Numbered from the stretch's first letter, positions 11,644-23,241 are shown. The stretch is DNA of 64,000 bases from Hsuehochloa calcarea (GCA_036346395.1 CM070599.1:35579232-35643231); one strand, 5' to 3'. Translations and numbers: made by a program. Notes: generated by a model not told the origin, from the letters alone.

Positions 11644-12649
11644 TCACCTTGGCCGGTTGAGAGACGTGGCTGGTGCTATTGTGAACTATTTGCGATCCTC
11701 TTGAGCTAAGAGCAAGCCTCTCCTCTCTTATGTGCATGTGTTGCACTTGGTGAGCTTGGAGAGTAAACCCTAAGTGCATGTGTTGCCTTAGGTAGTGGAT
11801 TGTGTATCCACGTGAGCGTTGACACTTGATTAGTTCAAGTGAAAGTTCGGATTTGTTACTCTTGGTGTTTGCCGACACCTAGACGGCGTGGAGGCGTTGT
11901 GCACGGTGATCTTCTCAAGAAGCTTGTGAGAAGACCCGGCGGTTTGTGAGTGGTTTGGTGCTCACCATCTCCGGAGTGGAGGAAGAGCAACCATAGTTGA
12001 GCGAGGTGTTGGTTCGGTTAGGAACCGGTCCAAGTGGTTGGACTTACCTCGGAGGTGTTGGCTTAATTAGTGGAGCCGGTCCAATTCGTTTGGGCTAACC
12101 TCAACGTGGATTAGGGAGACCGGCAAGTCTCCGACCACCACGGTAAAACATAGTCGGCCACCTCGGGGACACGATTTTGGTGAGATGAAGACATTCAGGA
12201 AAATGCGAAATTCAAAGTCGTCGGAGATCAATTGGCAGTGATACTTTGAGGGAAGGGGGAAAAGGTGATTGCGAAGGTGATGCTTCCATTTATAGGCTCG
12301 GGCATGAATCGAATCAACAGGAACGCGAGCGATTGTCAGTGTCGGTTTCAGGTTGACATTGAATGCCGACCGGAAACTGAAGAATTGAAAACGTGAGATG
12401 ATGGAGACATGTAAATGATGGTGGCGAGATGAGGGCGAGGTTAGAGGGAACGTTATGCTTCAGACATAATCAAACTTCGATGCTCGAGTGCGAAGAAAAG
12501 AGAGATGGAGGTGGTGGCTGCCATGGAGGCATGGAGCTCGGGCAGGCATGGCTGGCTGCGCAGGGGAAAAGGCAAGGGGGAAGGCAGGGAGGGCAAGGGG
12601 AGGAGGGGCGGTGAGGGGTACTTTTTTCAACTTTTGAATTTATTTGTAT

Positions 12650-13515
12650 TAAACATATGATATTATGAATCTATTGTACAAGACTTTACACTTGTGTGTG
12701 AACTGTGTACACTCATTGTAAGTTTTCTAGCTCCGCTACATACACGTCCTTTTCCCGATCGATCACCATTTTCTTAGCTTTGGTTTTTCTTCTCTTCTGA
12801 AACGATTCTCACCAACGAAGACTTTGAGAGCTACAACTTGGAGACCTCAAGCTTGGAACCACGCCCATGCTTGCGACTCAGGTTGCATTAATACAGGCCT
12901 TGAAAACTAGTGCTTGCCTGCTTGGTAGTAGATAGAAGGTGTGAACACTCCGCATGCTGAACCTGGTTGGCCAAGCATTCATGTCCAGCTAAGCGCCCTT
13001 GCTCTCGAGATATTTTACTCGCCCATTTTGGTATTGAAGATGCACTGAAACAACAAAATCCATCACGTCGGCATTGTAGGCTGGTCACGAAACCTAAATG
13101 TATTTCACCTTCAGAATCCTATGGGATGTATTTTGGAGATGTGGCATTGAACAGAGGCCACGTTTCTTGATACCTGCATGTTGGATGCCATGAACGCCCG
13201 GCACCGCACGACAAGCCTGGCCACATAATTTGCTGCTAGCTGACGTGAAATGTAGTTTGGAGCTTTGGGCTATCTATCTATATCATGCTCTTGAAAGCAT
13301 TAATTCGTGAAGAAACACACATGCATACAGTTTCATATCGCTATCGCGCGCTAGCTAGCGTGGCCCACGCACGAAGCCTCCCATTACTCTGCAGTTCTAC
13401 TTGTCCTAGCTACAAACTAATTAACAGCAGAGAAGAGAAGGGACCCCTGGTTCCTGCAGTATCAAGGGGCGAAACCCCGAGATATTTAAAGATGGGGGAA
13501 AAATATTGACATGAG
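12650..13515. other. No gene recognised
   Basis: Short overlapping frames on both strands near 12890-13170 have no family signature and look like chance pairs. Nothing else is identifiable. Confidence 0.4.
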
Positions 13516-13519
13516 TAAA

Positions 13520-13915
13520 TTGTGTCTTTTTTTTATCCTCTAATCCTCTCCCCTTCACAAAAGGGATAAGGAGTTATTTATAGTGTTACAATACTACCTC
13601 TAAAAAAGACCATGTAACTATACGGGCCTCGTATTCTTTGCACTCTCCTGAGCGTAGCCTTGGTGCAAGGTGGATATTCATAGACCCTATCCACCATACC
13701 TTTGCTTCTAGCCCATGGGTAGCCTTGACTCCCTTCGCCCCCGTATGAGGTGACCTAGAGCGAAGGCTTTCTGGACCCTCTTCGCTCCGTATGAGGTGGC
13801 TCCAGAGCGAAGGCTTCATGGACCCACTTCACTTCAAGGTGTGTTGCACCTTTCATCCAAGGCTTGTCCCGTCAGCCTTTATGTACCCTTCGCTACGTGC
13901 GAAGGGGTACTTGGT
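13520..13915 (-). mobile_element. LTR-like fragment with a short tandem duplication
   Basis: On the minus strand a CACTATAAATAAC TATA box (near 13575) follows a stretch with repeated GAAGGG and TTCGCTC words. A unit of about 46 bp beginning GTATGAGGTG is present twice in tandem (about 13744-13826). The composition resembles LTR promoter regions, but I see no termini. Confidence 0.35.
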
Positions 13916-14735
13916 GTTGTAAAAAAATGCAGTTTTAGCAAACAATCAGAACTAATTTCAGCATATTTAAAGGACATTAAAACATAATTCCAGTGGTATT
14001 TAAATGACCAAATTAACATATACACATGTAATTTCTTTAAGTCATCTAAAACGAATAATATGCACAACACATACATCGTGTGAACAAATGAAATCAGTAT
14101 AAAGGTAAGATTTAATATTTTGATATTGCTTTCAGATGTAGAGTTGCACAAGATGTAATCTTGACCTTCTCGATACTTATCAATATTCTTTATCAATTAA
14201 ATGTTATAACAGTAAATCAAACTATTGAGCTAAAAAAATGCTTCACTGGAATGTCAAGAATTACTTCTAAAATAGCAGTTTTATACTTTTAGTCAAAAGT
14301 AGATCATTCAAATAACAATATGCAGAAATGCTCAATTGTTTGATTAGCCAATTAGCAACAGTTAAATGAAAACTGAACAAAATCACTAATCTCAAATTCT
14401 AGACAGAATCACTAATCTCAATAAAATAACCAATCTGCTATCTGTAAACCAACAAAAGTACAAAACTCAAATTTTATCCAGTTTCAACTGAAAACAGAGA
14501 ATATCAAAACTAGCTGTTTAGTACAAATTGACAATGAGAAGCAATCCAAATAGCTCAAGTCTGATATTAATATCACATCAATTTCATAATATGACTATTA
14601 TCCTCATCAAGCTATTACTAGAGCCCAACACAATACCAAGTCTCCCGGTACAGTCAAGACAGATTGAAATACAAATAGCACATCGCACTTAGTAAAGCAA
14701 ATCAATTCTGAAAAACAGAAACAACTCACGAAGGG
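13916..14735. other. AT-rich non-coding stretch
   Basis: Very AT-rich with no long frame. It could be intron of a minus-strand gene whose first exon is suggested at 14740-14805, but no downstream exon is recognisable. Confidence 0.35.
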
Positions 14736-15480
14736 ATGGCAATTGAAGCCACCAAGAAGAACCGGGCAAGGCACGTCGGATGACATTGTCCTAGAAAACA
14801 AATCGCCTCGCTGTGCCGCGCAAAAAGACGATGTAGTCAGAGATACAATGTCTTTCTTCGCAGTTCGGGACACACCGAAGAACAAAGCCGAGGGACAGGA
14901 GATATGCCGCACAAGAACCACCAAGGATGCACTGGCCGAGTGCACCTCAAAGTAAGAGATCACCATAGATCAGAGGGAAGCACACCGAATCAATCAAGAG
15001 TCTCACTCAAATCAACCAGGAGCTAACCGAGTCCAAAAGGCAACACAACAAGACCCAAGTATCTTTCACAGCACAATCACTAGGAAGGATAGTGCAAGAG
15101 AGAAATCTGGGTATGCAAGGTTGAAATTGAACCAAACCTCACTCTCGACGGAACCTAAACCAACCGGCGGCGCACAAGCCAATCCTCGATCGAAAACTCA
15201 ATCGGATAACCGAATAAACCAGAGATGAGATGAGACTCACACGATTTTTCCGTGCTATCCAAGAGAGAGAGAGAGGCCGCTTAAAGAGGGGGAGAAAGAG
15301 TCCGAGCCAACCCACGATGCCGCCAACGACCGGCGATAAAATCGCCAACCTGACCGCCTGCGCCGCCGCTTGAGATGGGAAAAACCCCATCTGAGAAGGT
15401 GCTGCCCGGGTTGAGACTTGAGTCTCATCCTCATCATCTCCCTCTCTCCCAATGACAAGGGGCCCCAACAACATTTTCTT
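14736..15480 (-). other. Possible leader and first exon of an unidentified minus-strand gene
   Basis: On the minus strand, a CT-repeat tract near 15265 is followed by a leader and an ATG (14792-14794). The frame reads MSSDVPCPVLLGGFNCHPF and ends at a good donor, TTC|GTGAGT, near 14736; very AT-rich sequence follows. A longer frame through the same region starts upstream at 14966 but has no recognisable domain. I do not recognise the protein and cannot find a second exon. It could equally be the leader of a decayed retroelement. Confidence 0.25.
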
Positions 15481-15544
15481 TTCCCATTAATCAAATGATA
15501 AATTCCCAAAGTATCCTTAGAAATATAACACTTGGCACCCATCT

Positions 15545-16225
15545 ACTGAATTGAAATATACTTTTGCTTGCGGTCTTCGCCGGATTGACGGGGGCGGTGA
15601 GTTGCCCTACGACACTACTACTCTTCCCCTGTACCGGCATCCGGCTAGCAGGGGCGGCAACAACAGCGCGAGGCAGCTAGTGGCGACGGACGGGTTGGCT
15701 TGGCAGGCCGAGGATCCACAAGTCCCACCAACCACATGCAACGAGAACCGCGTGCGCGTATGGCGCGCGGGTAGGTGCGGCGCGAGCCTTGGACCGGTTG
15801 CGACGCTTGCTCCACATGGTTGCCCTTTTACGCTAACGCCACACAACAACGGCAGCACAAGCAAACCTTCCCGTGGATTGGTTGGCGCGTGCGTACTGCT
15901 TTGGTTGAGGTTTCTGCTTGTTTATCTGGGTAGCGTAGAGTAGTAGTAGGGAAGACTTCTCATCGGTTGTTTCTGGTTGCGACGGGCCGAGCTGGACAAG
16001 CACTGGCTTCTTGCGGCCCAAATTTTACGAGCGAGCTAGGCCGGCCCATCCTGAAAAAACAAAAGACACGATTGCTTCGCCTGCGTGTGGGCGTGTGGCA
16101 CGTACAAATCATTGTAACACACGTAAAACGGAAACGGGCTTGAAATTTTTATTGCAGTTTCACCGTGCACATGGGAATAAAGAACGACGACCTAGTGAAA
16201 ACACCATGAGACGATGAAATACTAG
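15545..16225. other. No gene recognised
   Basis: GC-rich at 15570-15900 with a 130-codon plus-strand frame (15551-15943) that has no motif and is shadowed by minus-strand frames. Probably not coding. Confidence 0.35.
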
Positions 16226-16280
16226 CAACAACATCGCGCAATTCCAAACCAAATTAATGAACTGGGTAGACAGAGCATGA

Positions 16281-16283
<3 letters not shown>

Positions 16284-16355
<72 letters not shown>
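16284..16355. repeat. (AT)36 microsatellite
   Basis: An uninterrupted AT dinucleotide run of 72 bp. Such tracts are length-polymorphic and generate artificial Tyr/Ile frames on both strands. Confidence 0.97.
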
Positions 16356-16357
<2 letters not shown>

Positions 16358-16441
16358 TTGTGGTGAACATGCCATTCGCTGATGCGCGTGCATGAGCTCC
16401 GCTCGTTTCGGCCACCTCCGGCTGGGCTCGGCCCACCGACG

Positions 16442-16697
16442 TCAAGCCTGCGGTGGGGGGTATGGATATCCTTCCGGTTGGTACGCCGGTGGCGGTGGTG
16501 CTGGATACTGGTATGGCATATACCCGGTGCCGGTGCCGGCTGAGTGGTCACGTGCACTGTTACAGGGGGCGGCGGCTGCTACTGCTGCTGATGAGCGCCC
16601 GTATTCACGGTAACGGATGGCGCCGGCGTGTTCGTACGGTTCTGGTTTCGCTTAAATAGGTAGTAAATGATCATTGCCACCGTGTCCATCACAACAG
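16442..16697 (-). pseudogene. 3' part of a broken Pro/Tyr-rich small protein gene, cut by a MULE
   Basis: Read on the minus strand, the frame runs VVMDTVAMIIYYLFKRNQ, then a Thr/Pro/Gln-rich stretch. A TAG stop follows in a CAG run (near 16578), and after a one-base shift near 16522 a convincing tail GYMPYQYPAPPPPAYQPEGY ends at a TGA (16442-16444). A hydrophobic start followed by a Pro/Tyr-rich tail is typical of small plant membrane-anchored proteins. Upstream, the frame continues across the MULE into 23242-23270 (EIDGTPGEAS). If the insertion is removed and one 9-bp duplication kept, the frame is open across the junction. I do not know the family. The stop, the shift and the insertion all point to a pseudogene. 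Confidence 0.5.
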
Positions 16698-16706
16698 TCG
16701 AAGATA

Positions 16707-17296
16707 GATTTTTTTTGGCTGTATTAGTGTTATTTCGTTTTGTATGTACAAAAATAGCTGTACCAATTTTTATTTTTATTTTTGCAAAATTAGCACCCCG
16801 ACCGTACAGCCGCCGTGCGGTAGCTGCCTCCTCCCGCCACATGCCACTTCCGCACGGCCGCCATGCTATGCCCCCTCCCCGGTTTAAGTTTCGCGCATTA
16901 AGGTTTTTGTTGTGTTCGTTCTATTTTTAAAATATAGCAAATGACTTCAAAAAAAAATTATGTGAATAATCCCGACACGGTGTACTTTTTGTGTAATTTT
17001 CTACATAATTTTACTCGTCCAAATTTTACCTCGTAATTTCATTTAAGTGAACCGATTTTATCCTGGCACGTGTCAACCCTTCCCCCTCCCGCACGCATGG
17101 CCCCCCTCTCGCCAGCCCAGCTCTCCCCACTCCCGCATGGCCCCCCTCTAGTGGCCACCTTTATTATATTCCGATACTAACTCACCAACAAATATTCTGT
17201 TAGTGTTCGTGAAAGATGATTACTCCTGGCCTGTATGTATATCCAAGCTGCATTGTAATGGTGGAGCTCTAACACAATTGGAACTTCCTAGTAAGG
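16707..17296 (+). repeat. MULE left terminal inverted repeat
   Basis: Matches the reverse complement of 22545-23232 along its length with indels. Shared words include AAAAATAGCTG, AAAATTAGCACC, TACCTCGTAATTT, GCACGTGTCAACC and, at the inner border, GGAACTTCCTAGTAAGG. The middle is GC-rich with GCCGCC and CCCCCTC words. Confidence 0.85.
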
Positions 17297-17662
17297 TAAG
17301 TGTGTATTGGACCAAGAATTTTCTTTGCAATAGCCTCAAGTCGGATTTATCTATGTGATAAACTTCCTAATTACATCCATATTGGACTTTATATCATGCA
17401 ACCTGTCTAACTCCAACGTGGACTACATCAACATTCGTGTAGATGCAATCGGAGTTTCATTTCCTGGTATTAACCTAAGTAACATTGAACTACATCAACA
17501 TTCTTGTAGAGAAAGCAACATGTCTAGAAAACGTGGAATGTTGAAAGACAACGAAGGTGCCACTGGCTTGAAGAGACTGCTATATGACGATCTTTATTTA
17601 TTTATCGATTTAATGGTGGATGATGTTCTTTAATAATATATTGTACGACAAGTTATGTAAGC

Positions 17663-17810
17663 TGGTGCATGAACCAACTAAGGGAAATGTGTGGCGTGCA
17701 GATCATATAATGATGTATCGTGGCCTTCTAAATGCACACGAATCGGAGGTTACGGTACATCGTTATATGATCTGCATGCCACGCATTTTCCTCAGTTAGT
17801 TCATGCACAA
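17663..17810 (+). repeat. 148-nt foldback with 63-nt arms
   Basis: Arm 17663-17725 pairs with 17748-17810 around a 22-nt loop. The arms differ at ten places. The single transversion is at the outer edge and the other nine are transitions. In a plus-strand transcript seven of those nine would be G-U wobbles and two A-C mismatches. The size and shape resemble a plant miRNA/siRNA precursor or a small palindromic MITE. It lies inside the MULE, immediately left of the nested LTR at 17817. Confidence 0.85.
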
Positions 17811-17816
17811 GTTTAT

Positions 17817-19620
17817 TGTTGGACCGAAAAGGCGACTAGAGGGGGGGTGAATAGGAGCACGCTCACTTTTTCCCAAATAATGAATTCAACACAATTTCAC
17901 TCTAATAGCTATTAGGAAGCTATGAAGATCAATATACGATCAAATGGAAGACTAGTATTGAATCCAATTAAATCCCCTAAGCAAAATAACAAAATCAACT
18001 AAGATTACAGAATCACAAAGCACGGGCGGTCTGACCTCTGGACCCAGCCGGTTGGACCGATTGCCGGGCGGTCGACCATTGTTATCTTGGCGGTCGGACC
18101 GCTCAAAATCGATCGACCGGTCTTGATGGGCGATCGGCCGTGAGCTCGAACCGATCCAAACAGAAAAAAAACCGATGAAGTTGCAATTAGGTCAAACTTT
18201 TGATTCTCAACTCCAAACTTTACGAAACTTTGCACACACCTTCTCTATGCTATTGGGGACCTATTCCAATCGAATATTATGATAATTCTTGGATAGATCC
18301 TGAAAAATTGCCAATTGAATAACAGAGGGTCTAAAACCGGGCAAGAACGAAAACTTGATCCTAATGCTTGTTCGTGAGTGATTGATGATCAAGACAATTC
18401 TAGATAGATTCACACATATCACAGCAAGCTAATTTACGTGAAAGAATCAATCACAAACTCGCGGATCAAAGAAAGCCCTAAAATCACGAAATTGAAAGCA
18501 AGAACGAAACGAGACTTATCTCAAGCAAACCTTGCATAGATTAAAAACGTGATTGTTGCTGGATTACACCCACACCATCATGGATTAGTGGTCAATCCAA
18601 GATCACGAAATTCTCCTCAAACCATGAAAAGCACTAGCCTCCACCTCAACTCTCCCTAAGCCAATTAGGGTTTGAAAACCACAAAAGAGGTGAAAAAACA
18701 GCGAGAGAGAGGGTGCAGCCCCCACCTCCTCCTATTTATAGTGGAGGCCTAGAACTCTCTAGGGTTTGACTCAATTGGGCTCCCGTTAAGGCCCACTAAC
18801 AAACGGGTCACATACGCACGCTTCGCAAAGCGCCGTCTTTAACCTTTTGACCTAAACCGCTTCACCATGCGTCATAGATTTGCCAATAGGTCACCCTTGT
18901 CCATCTTGTGTCACGCTTGAGTCGTTGACCTCACCCGACATCGTCGATCGTTCTGGACCTCAACTCTCCAAGTCTAGTCCCGATCCTTCTCGCCGTTGAC
19001 CGTCGTTGACCACCAAGCTACCTGCACAACTATAGACAAGCAAACACGAATTCGGGAACAAGTTCTTCACAACTTGACCCATGTTAGTCAAAACATGCAT
19101 CATGCAAATCATATGCCATGAAACCAATGACTTTGACCTAACAAAACAACATCGCCACGAAGTTGGCCGGCGTTCAAGTAAACCGGTCCGACCGCTCCAT
19201 GTGAGCGGTCGGACCGCCTCCGCCGGTCGGACCGGCTCCTCGTGAGCGGTCGGACCTCAGGACTTAGCCGAAATTCATGCCCCAAATTCAAACCTTCGAA
19301 ACTTAAATTGAATAGAACTTCTTACTGGAGACTCCAAAAATCATGAGACCAAGTGCATTGGGATCCCCTCACTTGCCTACAACACCTATTTTTGGCCCAG
19401 CTCGTTTTGAGCACTTTTAGGTTACAGCCGGTCCGACCGCCCCACATGGCCGGTCCGACCGATTTGGGACCGGTCGGACCGCCATGCTATGGCCGGTCGG
19501 ACCGCCCCTGTCTAGAATGCCTGAAGCTTTGTCGAAAACTCGTGAAACAACAAACCGTAAACACCATTACCAATTGTCACATCATCCTAAGATCTGGAAT
19601 ATATCCCCATGATATCCACA
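17817..19620 (-). mobile_element. Solo LTR of a copia-type element, minus strand
   Basis: Bounded by TGTTGG..CCACA on the plus strand and a perfect 5-bp duplication TTTAT (17812-17816 and 19621-19625). Length is 1804 bp. On the minus strand a CTATAAATAGG box (near 18733) precedes the leader, and the 3' end carries the CACCCCCCCTCTAGTCGCC-type sequence found at the 3' end of many plant copia LTRs, so it points left. Clusters of the palindrome GGTCGGACCG occur at 18025-18115, 19185-19260 and 19428-19505. Inserted in the MULE after the MULE had landed. Confidence 0.9.
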
Positions 19621-20086
19621 TTTATCTAACCTGTTGTACAATACAATATTAAAGAACAACATCCACATTAAACCAATAAATAAACAACGAGTCTATTATT
19701 TAAACGGGTTACATGTGATAATACCCCTCCTTTTTATCCTGATTGTAATAAACCCACGCGTGTTTCATGTAATGCTTGTAACGCTTGAAATGCCGATAAT
19801 TATCTGTATGAAAACGTACATTGCAACATCATTGCAAACCCTAATCCATGAAACCCTAATTAGAACGTGACCACACTCTGCAAAGCAGGACGTGACCCGA
19901 CGAGGCAGCTTTGCGCAGCGACGTAACCCAACGAGATAGCTTTGCACAGCGACGTGACCCAACGAGTCTACTTCGAAGGGCGCATCGCACGGTCATGAAA
20001 CACATACGTGCCTCATCACAATGGATCCGCTACAATTGTGTCCGCTCCCATTACAGCGTACTCGACCAGAAACTCCACACCAACAA

Positions 20087-21766
20087 TGTTGGTGATATGC
20101 CCTAGAGACAATCATAGAGATGAATGTATCACGTCTATGTTTATGAGTTATTGAATAAGTGTTATTATGTTCCTTGAATGAATCATCAGTTATGAAGATT
20201 AACGAGTATGTGACTCGTTGGTGAAGCTCTTTTAACTTATGATGATGTCGTTCTAAATGTATCACTGGTTGTATGTCATTGGTCAGAACAACAGTGATCC
20301 TATCGACCAACACATGTATTGATGGATGATCAGGTTTCACCGATCATAGATATAGGGACATCGAATCAATAATGTGAACACATGTAGAGAACATAGTGTC
20401 GGATTGACCCACCTTGAGACACTGCTGAAATTGTTATGATTTTATGTGTCATCAGTTGGTCTCAAGTAATGATGATGTATAATCTTTAGACCTGAGATCA
20501 GCATGGTTTTCTACATGTGTAAAAATACATTTTAGGGTTGTCAAACGCTACTCCATAACTGGGTGGTTATAAAAGTAGTTTTCAGGTATACTAAGAAACA
20601 TGCGGAGGAATATGACTGGTCGGATATGTGATTTGCCCCTCCTAACATAATAGGAGAGATATCTCTGGGCCCCTCGATGTGGTCGGATAAAGAAAGTACA
20701 TAGCCATGTCACTAGTGGTCGAAGAGTACGATCACATGAAGCTATCCGACACTTGATCGAGAAAGTATTGAATAGTCTATGGATGACACAACATCTCACC
20801 TAGAGTTCAACCAGATATCGCGAGGCAAAGGGAGAATATACGAGCTGGCCTTTCAATTCGATCAGATACGGACTAGTCGTATGGAGATACGAGCAGCCGT
20901 AGGCTGGTCGAACATGATCACTAAGTGGTCGAAATCTGGTCGTAAGGAGTTACGAACTGGTCGAGACCAAATACGAGCTGCTCGTATAGAGATACGAGCT
21001 GGTCGTTAGTGATAAATACCTGGTCGTAGATCGTATTGCATTATGGTTCGTCCGATATAATTTGTGTGCATTCGGGGTTCATTATGTCCTACTAGGTACC
21101 ACTAACGACTCGTGGTCGGAAAAGGTTTCTGAGTCACAACCGAACTACGCATGAACCTACCGGGTCACACACTTAACGGGTTGGAACAAACCAGTACAGA
21201 TACGATTTATCAAACGTGTTCGGATAGGATCCGCCACGAGCACTATATAAGGATATACTTGAGGCTATAGGGATACAGGCGTAACAGACAACACGGAATT
21301 GCTCCAAACCCTAGCCATCATCTTCTTGAGAGGGTATTCCCGTACGACTTGGTGCTAGCACACCGGCGTACGACGTTCCTGCCCTGGATCTGTGGATACT
21401 ATAGAGGCGCTACCGCGGTTGCTGTTGCGTTTGAAGACGATCCGTAACTTTGCAAGGAAACCGATCGTTGCTGGAGAAGATGATCGGTGACAAGGATGTT
21501 GGACGATCGACTACGAGGAGACGATTGACTACAAGGACAATCGACTATGAGGACGATCGACTCCGCTGGATGATCGACCACGGTGGAAAATCAACTACGA
21601 TCACTACTTCAACGCGCTCTTCGCTGCACCAGGCTGCTCCAACCTTTCTTCTGCTGCATTGTGTGTTTGGTGGTAACGATCTGTAATCTCTTGCTTGTAT
21701 AGCATCCTGATTTACGTGGTAGAATTTTTGAATTGTCAGCTAGCATAGCCTACCCATATCCCAACA
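20087..21766 (+). mobile_element. Solo LTR of a copia-type element, plus strand
   Basis: Starts TGTTGGTGATATGCCC and ends ATCCCAACA, with a perfect 5-bp duplication AACAA (20082-20086 and 21767-21771). Length is 1680 bp. A TATATAAGG box lies near 21243. Repeated ACGAGCTGGTCG- and GATCGAC-like words occur upstream and downstream of it. The start sequence is typical of copia LTRs in grasses. A decayed relative lies at 480-790 in the opposite orientation. Confidence 0.92.
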
Positions 21767-21780
21767 AACAATACTACCTA

Positions 21781-22519
21781 GATAACATGGACAAGGAGAA
21801 GGAATGGAAGCGCATCCACGAGCTCTTGATGGACTGGGTGGGTCTTGAAGAGACCACCGCTCAACACAGGGCGTATAGTTAGTAGCCTTACACACACCAC
21901 CCACCTTCCGGGTCGAGCTGCCCCCCTCATATCTCTGATGAACGCCCTCCGGAAGGGCCCCTGACAGGGGTGGCGCTACCCCTTTGCTGGTGTCGAGACG
22001 CCTACAAGTACGTCAAAATCAACCAACGAGTGGACCATTGGGCATCACTATTGGTGCTACCCAAACTACTACGTGGACTACCCCAACCGCGGGTTTGACA
22101 CGTCGAGCCACAGGAAGCCGATAATGAAACCGTATTTCAGTGCACACCACTATTTTGCTTCCTATTACGATGTAACCACATCTCTCTTCCCATCGCAGTC
22201 TTTGTCGTGCCTATGCGACTTCAGCTAGTGGATCGACGACAAGATCCACCCATACGATATGTCGATGCTGCTGACACGGAAGAGCTGGGTCAGGGAGGAC
22301 TGCGAGGGTTGTGAAAGGCGCCTCGAAGAGTTGCAGGTTGAGATAGACGAGAAGGAGAGGAGGGAGTGGCTACGTGAGGAGCAGGAGCACAAGCATGCCA
22401 GGCGACACGAGGCCAAGAGGGAGCGGAAGAGGGCCATCGCGGCGAGAGCTAAGACGCAAGGTGAGGATTATAACGCCGAGCTAGGCTGCAAATGCAAATG
22501 GCCATGTTCCACGCAGTAG
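21781..22519 (+). pseudogene. Decayed coding fragment inside the MULE
   Basis: Starting with the ATG at 21788-21790, the frame reads MDKEKEWKRIHELLMDWV.. to a stop near 21880. A second open stretch from about 22030 reads ..GHHYWCYPNYYVDYPNRG.. then a TAG stop. After the stop it continues WIDDKIHPYDMSM and a highly charged, probably coiled-coil segment rich in Glu, Arg and Lys (22259-22519). Together they look like one or two exons of an ordinary plant protein captured or carried by the MULE and broken by stops. I do not recognise the family, and no transposase or zinc-finger catalytic signature is visible. Confidence 0.45.
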
Positions 22520-22544
22520 TTCGACCCTCCTTGCTATAGACTTG

Positions 22545-23232
22545 CCTTACTAGGAAGTTCCAATTGTGTTAGAGCTCCACCATTACAATGCAACCTGGAT
22601 ATACATACAGGTCGGGAGTAATCATCTTTCACGAACACTAACAGAATATTTGTTGGTGAGTTAGTATCGGAATATAAGAAAGAGTCATGTTAGAGACACA
22701 CAATTGGGATGAGCGAAGGGCGACTGCGAGATTTTGGTATTTATAGCCGAGCGAATGAGGAGCCGCTGCGTTGGTGTTGCGAATTTCAGATGCGTTGTCT
22801 ACGTGCAGAACTGCGTGCAGGAGGGGGGTCATGCGTGCAGGGGGGTTGACACGTGCCGAGATAAAATTAGTACACTTAATTGAAATTACGAGGTAAAATC
22901 GGAATTAGTAAAATTATCTAGAAAATTACACAAGAAAGTACACCGTGTCGGTGCATTCATATAAAATTTCTATTTTTTTTAAATCATTTGCTATATTTCA
23001 AAAATAGAATGAACACATCAGAAACCATAATCCGCGAAACCCTAACCGGGGAGGGGTGGCACATGGTGGCCGGGTGGGCGACCGCACGGTGGCCAGGCGG
23101 AAGCGGTGTGTGGCGAGGTGGCCATGCGGAAGTGGCGCGTGGCGGGGCGGCTGTGCGGTTATGGTGCTAATTTTGTAAAAAAAATTCGCTGCAGCTATTT
23201 TTATAAATACGAAATCAAATCACAAAAAATTC
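22545..23232 (-). repeat. MULE right terminal inverted repeat
   Basis: Inverted partner of 16707-17296. It is longer because of extra GTGGC/GGTGG-rich sequence at 23050-23160. The inner border CCTTACTAGGAAGTTCC is at 22545-22561 and the outer end at 23232 abuts the 9-bp duplication. Confidence 0.85.
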
Positions 23233-23241
23233 TCGAAGATA

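Larger units (their letters stand above)
10165..12160 (+). mobile_element. Hairpin-rich LTR-like block
   Basis: A 2-kb block made of three successive families of foldback repeats, then a TATA box (11634-11643) and a leader-like stretch rich in GTTGG and ACCGG words. The order, with repeats upstream of TATA and then a few hundred bases, is what an LTR promoter looks like. It interrupts the degenerate gypsy-like region, whose GC-rich part resumes after about 12165. I could not find matching 5-bp duplications or unambiguous TG..CA ends, so superfamily and borders are open. Confidence 0.5.
16707..23232. mobile_element. Mutator-like element (MULE) with two nested solo LTRs
   Basis: Long terminal inverted repeats (16707-17296 and 22545-23232) start GATTTTTTTTGG and GAATTTTTTGTG and are bordered by a perfect 9-bp duplication TCGAAGATA (16698-16706 and 23233-23241). 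Long TIRs with a 9-bp duplication are the hallmark of Mutator-like elements. The total is 6526 bp. Removing the two later LTR insertions leaves about 3.0 kb, too small and too decayed for an autonomous mudrA element, and no transposase domain is visible. The interior has a foldback (17663-17810) and a decayed coding fragment (21781-22519). Confidence 0.85.

Noticed and set aside
15551..15943. 130-codon plus-strand frame
   Set aside because: No signal, hydrophobic pattern or family resemblance, and a reverse-strand frame of equal quality overlaps it.
16160..16557. Minus-strand frames with long Tyr-Ile runs
   Set aside because: Produced by translation of the (AT)36 microsatellite.
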